DNA of 24,310 nucleotides from Gnetum montanum (Eukaryota > Streptophyta > Gnetopsida > Gnetales > Gnetaceae), in NCBI GenBank assembly GCA_015680685.1, contig MNCI01023656.1, positions 54,677-78,986 on the forward strand, read 5' to 3'. Positions 1-10,000 of the stretch are shown here, piece by piece. The position numbers and the translations under genes were made by a program. How positions within the stretch are numbered: the stretch's first letter is position 1; every line of letters starts with the position of its first letter. Below the pieces are notes generated by a model. That model had not been told where the DNA came from. It saw only the letters and a list, made by a program, of their open reading frames with translations, and did no database searches.

Positions 1-866
1 GAGTAAGGGTTCATCATGATCATCTCTTTCATGATGCCTGTGATGTCTACGTTGTTCCCTACTCTCCCTATGTCCTTTCCCTTGTCCTCTCTCTCGACTT
101 TCCCATCAAGGTCTTTCGTCTTTCTTACTTTTATCCTCACCTTTATGTTCATGATGGCTACGCCTAGATGTGGAAGGAGAGGGTGAGTGATGGGATGAAG
201 GAGAAGAAGAAGGGAAACCATCGCCATGACAATGTTTCTTGCCTTCTCTTCGGCTGCTACGACCCCGATCGTGGTGAAGATCTAAGTTCCCATCCTTAGC
301 ATAAGTGGTTGTTCCCTCTATGAACAGTTGGTGTTCACGAGCATCAGAACCAGGGATATGTATTGTCGATCGTAGATTTTGATACCCAGCCTTCTCACCA
401 TCGTTAGGAGGGGAACATCTTTTGTTAAAGAACCTGTCATAAGGGGTTCCTCATCTCCTATTTCGCTAAGGACGTGCGGGACCTTGCCCTTCAACAGTGC
501 ATGTTGGCTCTCCAGCCTTAAGTCCCGAATGTGTTGGGCATCTGTGGGATGATAATCCCTTGTGTCAAAGTCATCCATAACGTATTCCGCAAATAGTTCT
601 TGCATGCCAATCTGTGCCAAGGCATGGAAGAGCATGTTAGGGACTAATCGATCTGGGGGTAACACGATGTTACCTTGCAAATCTCTCCATCGCAGTTGTT
701 TGTCTTAATGGAGAATAAAAGTAAAATTAGGAATATACTCATCGGGATGAGTATATGTCATCTTATATTGTTTAGGACTTGGCTGATTTTGGTTATGTGT
801 TTTATCTTACTGATTGTCTCATGTGTGGTCCTTAGGTGGTGAGTTGCTCTTATGAGAAGAAGGCAT
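1..866 (-). pseudogene. Decayed gag gene of LTR retrotransposon (left copy, partial)
   Basis: Gag-like coding region of an LTR retrotransposon, read on the minus strand and running off the left edge. The ATG at 866-864 aligns with the gag start of the right-hand element at 23891. The same peptide blocks follow in both: a motif around THPDEY, then QGNIVLPPDR, then a stretch ending in SEIGDEEPL. The longest surviving open piece is 318-680. The left copy is broken: a TGA falls about ten codons after the ATG, a frameshift lies near 410-425, and another stop follows in the Ser/Arg/His-rich stretch at about 100-300. That stretch looks like the basic, low-complexity tail common after plant gag domains. 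Function by family: particle-forming protein of the element. It is surely non-functional here. Confidence 0.75.
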
Positions 867-933
867 TTTATTGGTGTGCTAATTTACCGTTATATAATTT
901 TTATCTTTTAATTAACCCGAAGGTTTGTTAGGG

Positions 934-949
934 CTCACAACGATGTGAG
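934..949 (-). other. Leader hairpin between primer site and gag
   Basis: In the element's sense direction the sequence is CTCACA-TCGT-TGTGAG, a perfect 6-bp stem with a 4-nt loop. It lies about 40 nt downstream of the primer binding site. The identical hairpin is at 23803-23818 in the right copy, although the surrounding leader has diverged. Position suggests a packaging or dimerisation signal; that role is inference. Confidence 0.5.
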
Positions 950-988
950 TGATATCCCTTATGTTTTATTCGGCGCACAAACACTTAG

Positions 989-1006
989 TCCCCAGCAACG
1001 ACGCCA
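989..1006 (-). other. Primer binding site, tRNA-Asp type (left copy)
   Basis: Minus-strand TGGCGTCGTTGCTGGGGA, one base after the LTR end. It matches the complement of the 3' end of plant tRNA-Asp(GUC), as remembered, except for two C-to-T changes. The right copy has the unaltered 18 bases. The C-to-T differences fit decay of methylated cytosines. Confidence 0.75.
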
Positions 1007-1430
1007 ATGATGAGTGGCGAGATACCCCTACACTCAACCATACGAAATGAGCGTAGCATGCATGATCCAGTCGAACTCCGCAAACTAAATGCCTAAATGC
1101 CCCATGGAACACTTGGGGTTAATCATTCGTTGTCTTCCCAGACTTACTTGTTGTTGTCATGGTGTATGGTTAAGTAAGTCCGAGGTATATGATTTTTATG
1201 GTCTTTTATGGTTTTATCTCCTATGCTATGAGGTGAAGGGTTGAGAGAACTAACTAACTCTAACTAAGGACCTAAGTCTAAATTAACTAGCGTCAACATC
1301 CATTCCCACTTACCGTACACACTCTGAACTATGCAACTGTGGCTACCAAACGCTAATCGTTACTGGGATCACCACACGTAACGCATGTGCTCGAAGTGGT
1401 TGTACTGAGGCACTTAACTAGCCTAAACGT

Positions 1431-1497
1431 GATGAGCAGCCGATTCCTTGACTAGCCGTACACATCCGTAGATGCTCGTAATCAAGTCGTACTCATC
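1431..1497 (-). repeat. Structured U5 module, left copy B
   Basis: Second module in sense order. Outer stem GATGAG/CTCATC, middle stem CTTGATTA/TAGTCAAG, terminal hairpin GCATC-TACG-GATGT. The internal loops TACGA / GAATCGGCTG and CGA / GTACGGC are the same as in the right-hand modules. Function unknown. Confidence 0.6.
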
Positions 1498-1532
1498 CCG
1501 CATTCTAGGAGTTGAGGGTGAGAGAGACTAAT

Positions 1533-1607
1533 CGCGATGAGTAGCTGATTCCTTGATTAGCCGTACACATTCGTTAATGCTCGTAATCAAGTCGTACTCA
1601 TGCCGCG
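1533..1607 (-). repeat. Structured U5 module, left copy A
   Basis: First module in sense order. Outer stem ATGAG/CTCAT, possibly extended by CGCG on both sides with a 2-nt bulge. The middle stem CTTGATTA/TAATCAAG is perfect. The terminal hairpin GCATT-AACG-AATGT is a 5-bp stem closed by a G-T pair with an NACG loop. It is separated from copy B by about 35 nt of pyrimidine-rich sequence. Confidence 0.6.
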
Positions 1608-1693
1608 CTAATGTAGGTAATAAATAACAGGTAAGAAATAACATGTAATAAATCCTATTCCATGCACTGCAAGGTTTATCCACAAAGCTCGTC

Positions 1694-1699
1694 TTTATT
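1694..1699 (-). promoter_or_regulatory. LTR polyadenylation signal AATAAA
   Basis: AATAAA on the minus strand, in the same context (CGGCAATAAAGACGA) as in the right LTR. It separates U3/R from the module-bearing U5 side. Confidence 0.6.
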
Positions 1700-1865
1700 G
1701 CCGTACACAACTTGCGTTCAGGTACAAAGCTGCTCGAATAAAGATTCGTTCACTTGGGGACTCCTACTATGGGCACATGGAAAATATTCTATCTCTGGAG
1801 TGATCAAACTACTAGAGTTTCCCTACTTTAAGCCAAGGATGGGAAATAAGGGGAGTGCCACCTCT

Positions 1866-1873
1866 TATTTATA
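1866..1873 (-). promoter_or_regulatory. LTR TATA box (left copy)
   Basis: TATAAATA on the minus strand inside a block (CTATAAATAAGAGG) identical to the right LTR. It is preceded by a decayed array of GATATC palindromes at about 1893-1934. Confidence 0.65.
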
Positions 1874-2034
1874 GATTTGGCGACGGACCGCCATATCGTG
1901 TACATGATATCGCGGCCCATGCGATATCGCGTCTCATCGCTATGAGAAGTTGTCATAGACCCCCCAGTCATAAGCATGTAAAACTAAATTCTAAGAAGAA
2001 GAAGAACTTGGGAGTAATTTAAAATCCTTGCAAA

Positions 2035-2160
2035 TGAAACCCTAGCACTATAGAGAGGATGTAAGAGGTGGATAGTTCGAGTCATACTCGAGAAATTATT
2101 ACATTCCTTTATAAGGCATCATGTGGGGTAAATGTTTTAGGGTGTACCTATAATATTATC
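2035..2160 (+). repeat. tRNA-derived SINE-like fragment
   Basis: GTTCGAGTC at 2075-2083 fits a pol III B box. The downstream phrase GGGTGTACCTAT recurs after the SINE-like head at 4985. No convincing A box, so this is a weak call. Confidence 0.3.
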
Positions 2161-2234
2161 CAAATTCATGCTTTAATCATCACTTGAAGACTCAATGTTC
2201 ATCCTACCAAGGTTGATAGATAATTGAAAGTCCA

Positions 2235-2330
2235 ACATATTTTTGAGTGGTTGCACTAAAGTTTGAACCCAAGCTTTATGACTTAAGAGATGAGCACCTT
2301 ACCATTATTCTAAATGATAGCCCTTAACAT
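2235..2330 (-). repeat. tRNA-derived SINE head (copy 1)
   Basis: On the minus strand an A-box-like TGGTAAGGTGCTCA (2304-2291) is followed after 20 nt by a B-box-like GGGTTCAAAC (2270-2261), the layout of an internal pol III promoter. A clear relative in the same orientation lies at 16405-16500 in intron 2, sharing the flanking words AGTGGTTGCA and CCTTACCAT on the plus strand. It is not a functional tRNA: no full cloverleaf is present. Confidence 0.5.
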
Positions 2331-2449
2331 TCATCCAAGTCATATTTGATTCACCTTAATTTAGTTTTACTTATGTTCAATGAGACAATCTCAAACCTAT
2401 TAGACCTCACCAATTTCAAATTTCCTTTTACATAATTTTTTTAAAAAAA

Positions 2450-2545
2450 TAGAACTCAGTGTTATTGATGAGAATCGAACTTGTGACATGAGGTTTCCAT
2501 GCCAAGACTCTTGGATCTATCCACTTACAATTTAAAGTACATTAG
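2450..2545 (-). repeat. tRNA-derived SINE-like fragment
   Basis: Minus-strand GTTCGATTCTC (2480-2470) is a good B box. About 35 nt upstream is a weak A-box-like GTGGATAGATCC. An oligo-A run follows on the sense side. Confidence 0.35.
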
Positions 2546-2597
2546 ATCATCAATAAAGAAGATAGAATTCAAAACAAAAAACAAAAAAATCCCCAAA

Positions 2598-2780
2598 ATG
2601 GTTTTGGGGATGTCTTTTCGAGTTTTCATTCTTACAACCAATCTTGAAAAACCCTCCCTCTAGGTAAGAGAAGAATTAAGCTTTGCCCTCTTTTAGAAAC
2701 ACCCTCATGAGCTTTGCCTTCTTACTAAATGCTTTGAAGAATACTCTCTTTAAAGAAAAATGAATGCAACAATTGATGGC
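2598..2780. repeat. Dispersed repeat, copy 1 (partner at 21131-21300)
   Basis: About 50 bases around GGATGTCTTTTC ... TTACAACCAATCTTGAAAAAC match 21131-21187 with about five differences. Similarity continues more loosely to about 2780, through AAGAATTA and CTCT-TAAAGAAAAA. Both copies are in the same orientation. The right copy adjoins a decayed LINE, so this may be LINE 3'-tail sequence; that is inference. Confidence 0.5.
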
Positions 2781-3359
2781 TTGTTAAACTTAAGTCCATA
2801 AATATTAATAAGTAGTAGAGCAATCCCAATGCCTAACCATACAAATCATGAGTTACACAAGTGAACTAATCATAATCTATGGACCTAAGTAGTGTGGCAA
2901 CTAACTAAATAGTTAAATATTCAATCACAAGTTATTGTCTTTCCAATTACACGTATGCACCCCTCATACATATAGTTAAGTGTAATTAAGGCAGATGATA
3001 CTAATGTTATTTGGGCCATAATAAAAGAATATAAAAATATTAGTATATTAAAATCTAAAATATTTAAGCAAATTTCAAAGGTAAATCCTAGTCTAGCCAC
3101 AAACCAATGAGTGTTTGATTCCCATTTTGCCTTGCATGTCCTAAAAACACATACCCACTATTGGGGTTACCAAGTGTTATGCTACTGAGAGAAACCAAGA
3201 AATAACATTGATGGAATTATCAACTGAATACATGTTTACACTCAAAACTAATCACACTCAATATATCAATTCATTAATATGCAAGGAAATATAAATATTA
3301 AGCTAATCATCGTTGATAAAGTCAATTCTTCTTGACCAACAATATTGTAACTAAAATGT

Positions 3360-3840
3360 CTTATATTCGATATCGTAGCACAAGCTACGTCATCATAGAT
3401 CCAATATCGCATGATGTGTGTAGCCTATAAATATAGCATTTAGACGCATAGTCCACAATAAGTTTTCATTCCATAGTAATAGAACTCTTTTAGTTTGTTT
3501 TCGTAATCTAGCATTTAGAAGTGTGAATGTTTGCAGTGTAGTGTGACTTAGTACACAGTGTTTTTGTTCGAACATCTTGTACGTGGGCACAAGTGTAACC
3601 GAAAATAAAGATCGAGCTATTTCTCACTATTGCAGAATTTTCCAAGTTTACTATTTTGACTTAACATAATGTTTACCGTTTTCGTAGTTGATGTTTTACT
3701 ATTCTATGTACCTTACTATTACTGTTGTTATTAAGCAAAATGAGTACGAATGATCTCAAGTACTTAAGTGTAATTGCTTGATAACCTAGTAGTGTTATTG
3801 TTACAAATGCCCAGTAGCAGTACACTTGGTATCCCAATAG
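3360..3840 (+). mobile_element. Possible older solo LTR remnant
   Basis: The order of signals copies the flanking LTRs. CGATATCG lies at 3368-3375, overlapping a perfect hairpin CGTAGC-ACAA-GCTACG (3374-3389). A TATA box TATAAATATA follows at 3426-3435, then AATAAA at 3604-3609, then GAGTACGA at 3742-3749, the conserved word of the U5 modules. No primer site or gag follows and boundaries are not visible. It could be a solo LTR of a related family or coincidence in AT-rich DNA. Confidence 0.35.
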
Positions 3841-4147
3841 ATTTGTTTACTTGTTTTACTTAGATTTAGAATTAGAAACTATTTTTATTTCATCATGTTT
3901 GCTATGAGCAAGAATGGCCAAACAACATCAAATATTTTATATCTCATGGTGAGCTAAACCATACACATAGGCTTCACTAGCTTCATGTGGGAAGACAACG
4001 GTCTCAAACTTAAACCAACTGCTAGCATATTAACATTGCCTTGTCCATGGATTATGATGTCGTCATGCGTGAACACTTGTGACTTGTATGGTTGGGTGTT
4101 GGATTGCTCCACCTCTCATCAATTGTCATCATCATTATCATTCTACT

Positions 4148-4182
4148 AACCTTGTTCCAACAAAATAGAGTCAGCTACATGA
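4148..4182 (+). repeat. RTE / Au-SINE-like 3' tail fragment (copy 1)
   Basis: Contains CCTTGTTCCAAC, then GTCAGCTACATGAGTT. This resembles the 3'-terminal consensus I remember for plant RTE LINEs and Au-type SINEs (CCTTGTCCCAAC ... GTCGGCTACATGAAT). It is preceded by ATC trinucleotides. Two relatives lie in intron 3. Confidence 0.5.
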
Positions 4183-4494
4183 GTTGTTTTTTGTCATTCA
4201 CCTTTATAAAATCTTTGTCTATTTGTAGTTCCTTCAAATCAAATATTGTCACATTGGCAAAATTTGAATAAAAAAAACATCTTTTTTATGAGATTTGGCA
4301 AGGTTTTACAACTAGTTGCCAACTAGATGCTAACCCTCCTCTTTTTGTATCCAAACTTGGGACTAGCATTTATGGAGTTAAAATGTTAACCTAACATGCA
4401 TTAGAAATTAAATTGCATTAAAATAAATTCTAAGCTTTATTAAAGTGCTGCAATGGAATAAAAATAGTTTGGATCTTCATTATCATCATGCAAT

Positions 4495-4530
4495 GTGTTT
4501 AGGTACAAAGCACTTGAATAAAGATTTCAG
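4495..4530 (-). repeat. Short LTR-related fragment
   Basis: About 27 bases (AGGTACAAAGC, then GAATAAAGATT on the plus strand) match plus-strand 1720-1747 of the left LTR with three or so differences. No further similarity is evident on either side, so this is a weak call. Confidence 0.3.
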
Positions 4531-4984
4531 ACAACTATTTCACATCATGCTGCAGGAAGTTGTTAACAAATTCTAACTTCTATGGAAAAAATTGCAAGAG
4601 TTTTGCTAAGTAATCGACCAAAATGTATCATAAATGTGATTGGTGTGTGCATTTATTACCTCTATGTCAACACTGATACATCAACGTAGTGAAACGTAGT
4701 CAATTGTTCATTACAGATGAAAGGAATTAATATTAGAACAAACAAATGACAAAACATCTTTCAAATGCGAAAATGACAATAATGAAAACAATGTTCTTGT
4801 TCTTTTCTTTGATCAGAGGAGGAATAGCACATAATTGTTGCTCTTGTTTTCTAGATTACTACTTGACAAGAGGTACCAACACAATATCCCTTCACATAAT
4901 ACCATCAACCATTACAATACATGCTACCATTCCAACATACATTCTAAAGGTAAAATGTCAATGAGACAGGTAATTAACAATGAG

Positions 4985-5110
4985 GTGTTAGCCTAGTACT
5001 AAGGCACTAGATTTGGAAACTCCAAATCATGGATTCAATTCCAATGGACAATGTTAAGCTATATAAAGTTCCATCTAGACTATATATCTTGGGGTGTACC
5101 TATGTTTCAC
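4985..5110 (+). repeat. tRNA-derived SINE-like element
   Basis: A-box-like TAGCCTAGTACTAAGG (4989-5004) followed by B-box-like GGATTCAATTCC (5031-5042), the spacing of a tRNA with a longer arm. Downstream it shares GGGTGTACCTAT with the fragment near 2139. Not a plausible functional tRNA gene. Confidence 0.45.
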
Positions 5111-6000
5111 TTATTTCAGGTTCCAAAACCCTGCAATGAGATAGCTAAACTTCTACTGAAACCATGTTGAACACATCTCTACCAATTAATTTGAATTAAA
5201 AATGTTACAACAAAAAAAATTAAAGCATCTAGGTAGCATTCTATAATTGGCATATTAACCAAAACAAACTCTAGGTAGCATTAAGTCCAAACAAATATGG
5301 GATTTAGTTGAACATTAATTTGTCACACTATAACTAGATTGGGATAAACCTCAAGATCAAAGACTTTTAACATCAAAGAATTCATCACTTTCTGAAAATT
5401 AAAAACTCAAATTAAAAATGTTAGCATCTTTTACAAGCAATTGCTATGATTCAAGATGTTTGGGTAAGACGATGTGCTCATTGCACTATTAAGTACTACT
5501 TTACTTTCAATTGAAGGTGAGTCAAGCCAAGTAAGGTACGTTAAGATATCTATACCTATTCTCTAATTTACCTTGCTTTTATTCCTTGTAATCCCAATGG
5601 GATCAAATAACTATTGGTGTGGCACCTATAGTAGAGATCATTTGATCTTTGAAACACCATGCCAAATTTGTTGTTCACATAAATCTCACAAGAGCTTATT
5701 TTAAATTATATATCACTATCAAGCTTAACCACATTCAATAAAGAAAGAGGCTCAATCAATCCCATTAAAAAGAATCTTTGATGCATGTACAAAACAAACA
5801 CTTTATTATCATTCCAAAGAATGATCCATTCATATTTTACACCAAAGCAAAGGTGAAAACAATTGAGTTTTAATAGCTCAATTACACCATATTACACCAT
5901 ATTACATTGCAATTTAATTCTAATAGCTCAACATAATTTAATAGTCCATGCAACTACCGTTTTAACAAGACATGCCTGGAGAACTCCCTCGATTTGCGCC
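5111..6000. other. AT-rich intergenic DNA, nothing recognised
   Basis: No open frame longer than about 60 codons with recognisable content, and no repeat I could match elsewhere in the window. A short direct repeat ATTACACCAT occurs at about 5881-5905. Confidence 0.5.
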
Positions 6001-7066
6001 AAGAAGTTCTATGTGGAATTGAGAAATCGAAACCTATCAGTAATCCCTTAAATTGCATAAAGCTACCCATAGAAATCTTGCCATAAAAACTATTATCAAA
6101 CAGGAGGATAAAAAGTCATGCGCTAAAGATTTCCATCCCCAGCATAAATCCAATAAAATATTCCCAGACCACATAACGTGTACAAGGCCGGTGCAGTTCA
6201 GTGAATTTATTACCAAGGCAGTTGCTGTCGAACCCATATTTGCTCTGCTCTGTGCGTCACACAGCTGCTCCGGACTTATCAAAGCTGTTCAACAATTCTC
6301 AAGAAATACATTCAATGTTTTTGCCCCCATTTAGTAGTGAACCATGCTCATCATCGTAAGACTAACCTTTCATCTGTACTAAGTGGGTAGTTTTACGTCC
6401 TGGCAAAATATGCCGTGTATAGAAACTTCCTACCACATTCTTCCCATCCCCCTTCCTGGGCATGCGATAAGAAACCACTTCACAGACAAACCAATAAACT
6501 TCAAACATTCAATCACAGGTGTTTAAAAAAGTTCTGCAAAGAGCTTCTGCGTAGCGAAATGCTGTCCCATGATGCATCCGGTGCAAGGCGTAAATATATC
6601 ACAATATAATCAACAAAAAATGACATGGAAATAATCTGAACAAGAGTGTAGACACTCATATCCACACCGTTCGGTATTTCACGTTAAAATAAATATATCG
6701 TTGATCAGAAAGAAAATTTTTGGCCATTTTAAGTTAGCTTACGACTATTGACCATGTCTTCGCATTTCAAGACGCAGTTTTACATGGTCGTTGGTTCGAA
6801 GTATGTGATACAACAATGAAGAGTCGGGATAAAACCCAATAATATGAAATAGATGAAGATAACTAATTAAAGTTCTATAGTGCCGTAATGTACAAAATTT
6901 TACATACAATTTGACTGCATGCAAATAGTTGGAAGTATTCAACAAATACTTTGAATTGACTCCCCTATGTTACATTTTCCCGCAAAACCATCTCTGCCAG
7001 AAAAAAATGGCAGATGGTACTATTTTACTAACCGCATCCTTGTATAAGGCATGTTTCAATTGTAAC
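6000..7066 (-). other. Probable 3' UTR and downstream region of the DUF789 gene
   Basis: Sequence downstream of the stop codon of the minus-strand gene. It is less AT-biased than the DNA further left, especially at 6080-6570, which suits transcribed sequence. A minus-strand AATAAA is formed by TTTATT near 6206, which would give a 3' UTR of roughly 860 nt. A 7-bp stem TCTGCCA/TGGCAGA with a poly-A/T loop lies at 6993-7014. Overlapping short frames on both strands at 6037-6334 show no protein motif. No transcript evidence can be read from sequence, so the 3' end is uncertain. Confidence 0.35.
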
Positions 7067-10000
7067 TCAAGATAACCAAGGACGCTTCAGAAAGTAATTA
7101 TAATCAGAATGCTCTCTGCCAGTAAAGACAGTGCCTTTTGAACAGGTTCCGGACATTGAAGAAGCTACCTGTTCAAGACTACTCAACCGTTTTGTCAATA
7201 AATCTGAGGGATTACCATGGTTTCTTTCATCCAGAAAATGCATTTCTTTGTTAAGTTTCAGCCAACCTTCAGCCTGTAATACAAACAATGTATTAAGAAT
7301 AAGGAATCAACTTGTAAGGATTACTATACAAAATAATAAAAGCTTTAACATTAGACTTGTCTGAATTCAGTTCGGAACTGTGAACATTTGCAATGTTCGC
7401 TGCATTAAGAATTTAACCAAGAAAAGAAACTTCAGTCAGCCATAGATGCATTTTATCGATATGAATACCTTTAAATAGAACAATATGAAAAAGAGAGAGA
7501 GCGAAAACTCAAGCACTACGTTCGAAACGATGTAAGGTCAACTAGTTCTCTTATTATTAACACAAGTATTGCTTAAATTCTGTGCATGGGTCTATCAAAG
7601 ACACTATTTTGGTTTTGAATAACACCAAGATTGCCATGGATTTGGTTTTCATCAAATTATTCCTATGTTACCAAGGAACTGATCCAGAAATCGCCTTAGA
7701 TTAGTGAAGAGTATTCCTAATATACCAAAGAAAGAACAGCATACCTTGGACCTGTAAGTTTTGAGCCCAACTGCTGGCATTTTAATGCAGTGTGCATTTC
7801 TGGTTGAATCACCAGAAGTAGGATTTCCATACACAAAATGACCAAGAGAATGGTAAGTTAAAAATGCAGCATGTAAGTGGCCTTCAGGAATTCGATAAAT
7901 TGGATACCAGGCAACTGAAAACCTGAAACCCAAAAAAAAAACCAAGCAGTTCCACACAAGGATTTTAAAATGCTTCAATGTACAGAAGAATGTTAAAGAA
8001 GATAGAAAAGAATTTAAATACATACATAAATATAAATTGAAAACTTAAAAGCCCTGCCCGTAAGAGTTCCACAATAAAGAAAAACGAAAATATATTTATC
8101 AACATTCTCTAACCATGAAGCTGGATGCAAATCTCCAAGCTTCACTGTTTCCAGGATTCGTGGATCACCCAACAGTTGATATCTTGAACTTGAAGCATCC
8201 TTTACTAAGTCTTTTATTCTGAAAAACACAGAAGGTGATAAAATTACAATAAATTGCATAAAAATATGTAACCTACTCAAATCTAAACAAAAACTATGAG
8301 ATAAATGTAAATTCTCACTTAGCAGACAGTGGAGGTCGATCCTTTGGAGAGTCGTCTTCAAAATATTCAAAAATTGTGTGCATGTCCCTGAAGTCAACTT
8401 CTTCTGACAACGTATAACACTGTTGATTCGCACTAACCGCACTGGAAGAACTGAATGAAGGAGAACTGTGCAAATCTAAATCTTTTGACCTTAATGATTT
8501 GGGTAAAAGAGGCCTTAATGGGTCAATATGTACGTTCCCATAACGATGAAGGCGGTGAACCTCACTATCCGACATGTGCTCATCTTTTTTGCGTAAACCA
8601 GTATTAAGTAGGCATTCATTCTGTGCTCGATGAGCGCTGGAAAAGCCAAATAGCCTTATGCTGGACAATGAAGGAGAGAAGTAAGCTCGAAAGTAATCAC
8701 CATCAATATTGAACCTTAAAGTCTGTTGAAAATCTTTTGCTTTTACTTCTAAACCATAGTTACTAGGTTGATCAAACCATTCCCAAACCCTCATAAGTGG
8801 TATATTAGCAATTTCACATCTATAAACCATATTTGTAATTTGATGACATGCATGGCTGTTACAACAATCCATGTGAGGAACTTCTTCAAGGACAGGACTA
8901 GCAAAATGAAGAACTCTCTCAAATTCTGCAAGAGGAGTGCGAACTTCCTTGACAATTTCATCTGATGCTACCTGATATTGGTATGATGTACAGATAGATC
9001 TCAAAATGTCACGACCCACAAGCTCTAACTCCTGCAGAGTAGGAGAGGATGTTTCTATTAAACTGTCTGACAAGTGCTTTGTGCATTCATTAGATGTAGA
9101 ACATTCCAAGCTGTCAGGGCATACCTTGTCAGTTTTCTTTACAGATGCACTTCCCTGCACATCATTTGACAAATGAGAATCATCACTTAACTTGGCATTT
9201 GTATGGTCATTATGATCAATATCACTCTGCAAAATTGTAGGAACATGTGACTGGGATAGCCTCTGCTTCACACAGTTATCAGTAGGATTATCTGTACTGA
9301 CCATTCTTGAGATTGTTGTGTTACCGGTTCCTTCAACTTCATTTGAAAAATTTACATTGGTCATTCCTAAATTACTTTTAGGGAAAAGGGATGCCTGTCT
9401 CAGATTTGATTCTGATTTGCCATCTTGGGCTATACTTTGAAAAGACTCTGGTTTATCCATCCAGCCATCATTCTGACCTAGATGGCCCCTAAAGGAAGTG
9501 TTGTTCACTGCAGTTTCAGTTCTGGCCATACTTGATAAGACTTTAGTTTGCTTATTATTCAAGTGAGTTGTTAGTTGATCAACTACACCATTATTTAACA
9601 TGTAACATTCCTGATTTGGTAATCTTTCAAATGAATTACCCTCTCTCACGAAATTGTCATTAGTCTCATTATACTTAGGCATATATTGCTTACCAACATG
9701 TTCGTGTACTGAAGGAACATGCTTCAATATGCATCTGTCCTTCTGGAAGTCATTCTTTGAATTGCTTCCAGGAAATTCCAGTTGCCTGTTCATTTGAGAA
9801 GCTTTTGCAAGACTCTCTACTTCATTTTTATTACAATCTGGGGGCTCCTTCAATCGTCTGTGCCAGATATACCGGTTGCTTCCTTTTGGAGAGACACTTT
9901 GCAAGCTTAATGTCCCTGAAGCTGTGATGTTTAAATTTTTTCTGGATATCGTGGAAATCCCAGATACTTTCTTGGGACGACTGTTTTTGTCAATTGAATC

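Larger units (their letters stand above)
1008..1955 (-). mobile_element. 5' LTR of left LTR retrotransposon (Athila-like by primer site)
   Basis: LTR of about 950 bp on the minus strand. In sense order it starts near TGACAACTTCTC (1955) and has a short, decayed run of GATATC palindromes. A TATA box follows at 1873-1866 and a polyadenylation signal AATAAA at 1699-1694. Two structured repeat modules lie at 1607-1533 and 1497-1431, and the LTR ends in ...CATCA at 1008 directly before the primer site. It aligns throughout with the right LTR at about 22691-23745. Only the 5' part of the element is in the window, so no pol is visible. Assignment to the Athila branch of Ty3/gypsy rests only on the tRNA-Asp primer and is tentative. 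The start at 1955 is approximate. Confidence 0.75.

Noticed and set aside
4985-5050. Functional tRNA gene
   Set aside because: A and B boxes are recognisable but the acceptor stem and anticodon arm do not pair into a cloverleaf; treated as SINE head.
6037-6334. Overlapping frames on both strands (81 and 93 codons)
   Set aside because: No recognisable motif, no splice or start context, and opposite-strand mirror frames; better explained as 3' UTR sequence.
8014-8442. 142-codon minus-strand frame overlapping the DUF789 gene
   Set aside because: It contains exon 10 in the right frame plus intronic and out-of-frame sequence on both sides, not a separate gene.
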